DNA of 15,995 nt from Flammeovirgaceae bacterium UBA5867 (GTDB taxonomy: Bacteria; Bacteroidota; Bacteroidia; Cytophagales; Cyclobacteriaceae), in contig DJFR01000070.1 of the NCBI GenBank assembly GCA_002432545.1, positions 1-15,995 of the forward strand, given 5' to 3'. The translations under genes and the position numbers were made by a program. Positions 14,869-15,995 of this stretch are shown in pieces. The notes beneath the pieces are model-generated. The model was given only the letters and a program-made list of their open reading frames with translations. It searched no databases and was not told where the DNA came from. Positions within the stretch are counted from its first letter, which is position 1, and each line of letters opens with the position of its first letter.

Positions 14869-15995
14869 ATGATGACGCTGAAGCCGAAACCATCACTAAC
14901 AGAAGATGAAATAAAAACAGGATTAAAACTGGTGATCGGTGATGGCCTTGCTGCTGAAGCTATGACTACGTTTACCGGTGGTGCGTTTCTTGTTGCCATG
15001 GCGCTATTAATGGGTGCTTCGAATTTTCAGATCGGGTTACTCGCATCGTTACCAACCTTCACCAATCTGTTTCAGCTTGTCTCCATCTGGCTTGTGCGCA
15101 AATTTAATAACAGGCGCGCGGTTGCTGTTCTCTGTGCATTGGCTGCGCGTGTACCGTTGCTTATCATTGGTGTTCTGCCATTCCTGGTATCGCCAGAAAA
15201 TTTCATTACGTCACTCATTGTACTTCTCTTTGTATACTATCTCTTTGGATCCATTGCCGGACCGAGCTGGAATTCCTGGATCAAAGACCTGGTGCATGAG
15301 AAATCGCTTGGCGAATATTTCTCCAGGCGAAGCAGTTATACCCAAACACTGAACGTTGTGCTGAGTATAGCACTGGCATTGCTGATTGACTATATAAAGA
15401 AGCACTACCCGGAGCTGGAGGCGGAGACGTACGCACTCATGTTCATCGCTGGCGGACTCTTTGGTATTACGGGCGCACTCATCCTCTCGCGGGTGCAGGA
15501 GCCGCAGTCGTACCTGAAGAAGGAAAATATTTTCAGACTGATACGTCAGCCGCTGCAAGACAAAAATTTCAAACGACTTCTCATTTTCAATTCTGCATGG
15601 GTGTTTGCATTGAACATGGCTACGCCATTCTTTATGGTGTTCATGCTTAAAACACTGCAGATACCATTGTCGTATGTTATTGGTTTATCTATTACGAGCC
15701 AGGTGTTCAGCATTCTTACCATTCGTGCGTGGGGCATGTACTCCGATCGTTACAGTAACAAAACCATTATTGCCATAGGGGCCCCGTTATATATTGCGTG
15801 TCTTATAGCCTGGTGCTTTGCCGGTATTTACAAGCAGGAATACATTAATATCATTCTGCTGGTAGTGATCCATATCATGACCGGAGTTTCAACAGCCGGT
15901 ATCAATCTGTCGCTTACCAACATTGGTTTGAAGCTCGCCCCGAGGGAATCAGCGATCGTATACCTTACCTGCAAGAACATTGTTACCTCTATATT
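14869..15995 (+). CDS. MFS transporter, 3' end outside the window
   Basis: An open frame runs from ATG 14869 (ATGATG) to the window edge without a stop, giving 375 codons of a polytopic membrane protein. Hydrophobic helices are visible at about residues 20-48, 55-75, 88-108, 115-130, 163-175, 190-207, 240-262, 270-288, 305-325 and 333-350. Conserved features are the N-terminal GLKLVIGDGLAAEAMTTFTG (18-37), the charged loop WNSWIKDLV (133-141) followed by YFSRR, and RAWGMYSDR after the seventh or eighth helix. This fits the major facilitator superfamily, with around 12 helices expected. It is divergent from the heptose operon. A role in exporting or importing a sugar or cell-surface precursor is inferred from context only; the substrate is not predictable. 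Confidence 0.85.
   Translation, partial: MMTLKPKPSLTEDEIKTGLKLVIGDGLAAEAMTTFTGGAFLVAMALLMGASNFQIGLLASLPTFTNLFQLVSIWLVRKFNNRRAVAVLCALAARVPLLIIGVLPFLVSPENFITSLIVLLFVYYLFGSIAGPSWNSWIKDLVHEKSLGEYFSRRSSYTQTLNVVLSIALALLIDYIKKHYPELEAETYALMFIAGGLFGITGALILSRVQEPQSYLKKENIFRLIRQPLQDKNFKRLLIFNSAWVFALNMATPFFMVFMLKTLQIPLSYVIGLSITSQVFSILTIRAWGMYSDRYSNKTIIAIGAPLYIACLIAWCFAGIYKQEYINIILLVVIHIMTGVSTAGINLSLTNIGLKLAPRESAIVYLTCKNIVTSI

Noticed and set aside
14736..14999. Minus-strand open frame of 87 codons over the start of the MFS gene
   Set aside because: It is antisense to the clear first helices of the transporter and crosses the intergenic region.

Overview
The window looks like chromosomal DNA of a member of the Bacteroidota, probably near the Chitinophagales. 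This rests on an 828-residue duplicated FtsX/MacB-type permease of the kind common in that phylum, a PepSY-like secreted protein with a typical signal peptide, a TAnnTTTG-type promoter box, and weak or absent Shine-Dalgarno sequences. Placement below phylum is inference.

Region 1 (1-4424) is a mixed stretch. It holds the start of a DUF421/YetF-type membrane protein, a small one-helix membrane protein just upstream of it in the same operon, a decayed C-terminal fragment of a zinc-type alcohol dehydrogenase, a strong hairpin terminator, a PepSY-like periplasmic protein, and an FtsX-family ABC permease.

Region 2 (4619-15995) is a glycan-assembly locus. It runs: carbamoyltransferase (+), GT9 heptosyltransferase-like enzyme (-), GT2 glycosyltransferase (+), and then a tightly packed five-gene minus-strand operon. 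In transcription order the operon is GT4, a GT4 fused to a GmhA-type phosphoheptose isomerase, GmhB, HldE and a second GT9 enzyme. A divergent MFS transporter runs off the right edge.

The operon encodes every catalytic step from sedoheptulose 7-phosphate to ADP-D-glycero-beta-D-manno-heptose: isomerase (the SIS half of the fusion), kinase and adenylyltransferase (HldE), and phosphatase (GmhB). The epimerase HldD is not in the window. Two GT9 enzymes are the natural users of an ADP-heptose donor. The neighbouring NodU/TobZ-type carbamoyltransferase could decorate a sugar of the product, as the carbamoyltransferase of the Pseudomonas aeruginosa LPS core does for heptose. The most interesting proposal is therefore a heptose-containing, possibly carbamoylated surface glycan whose isomerase is physically joined to a glycosyltransferase. 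The end product and its cellular location cannot be read from sequence.

No tRNA, rRNA, CRISPR array, IS element or origin was seen.
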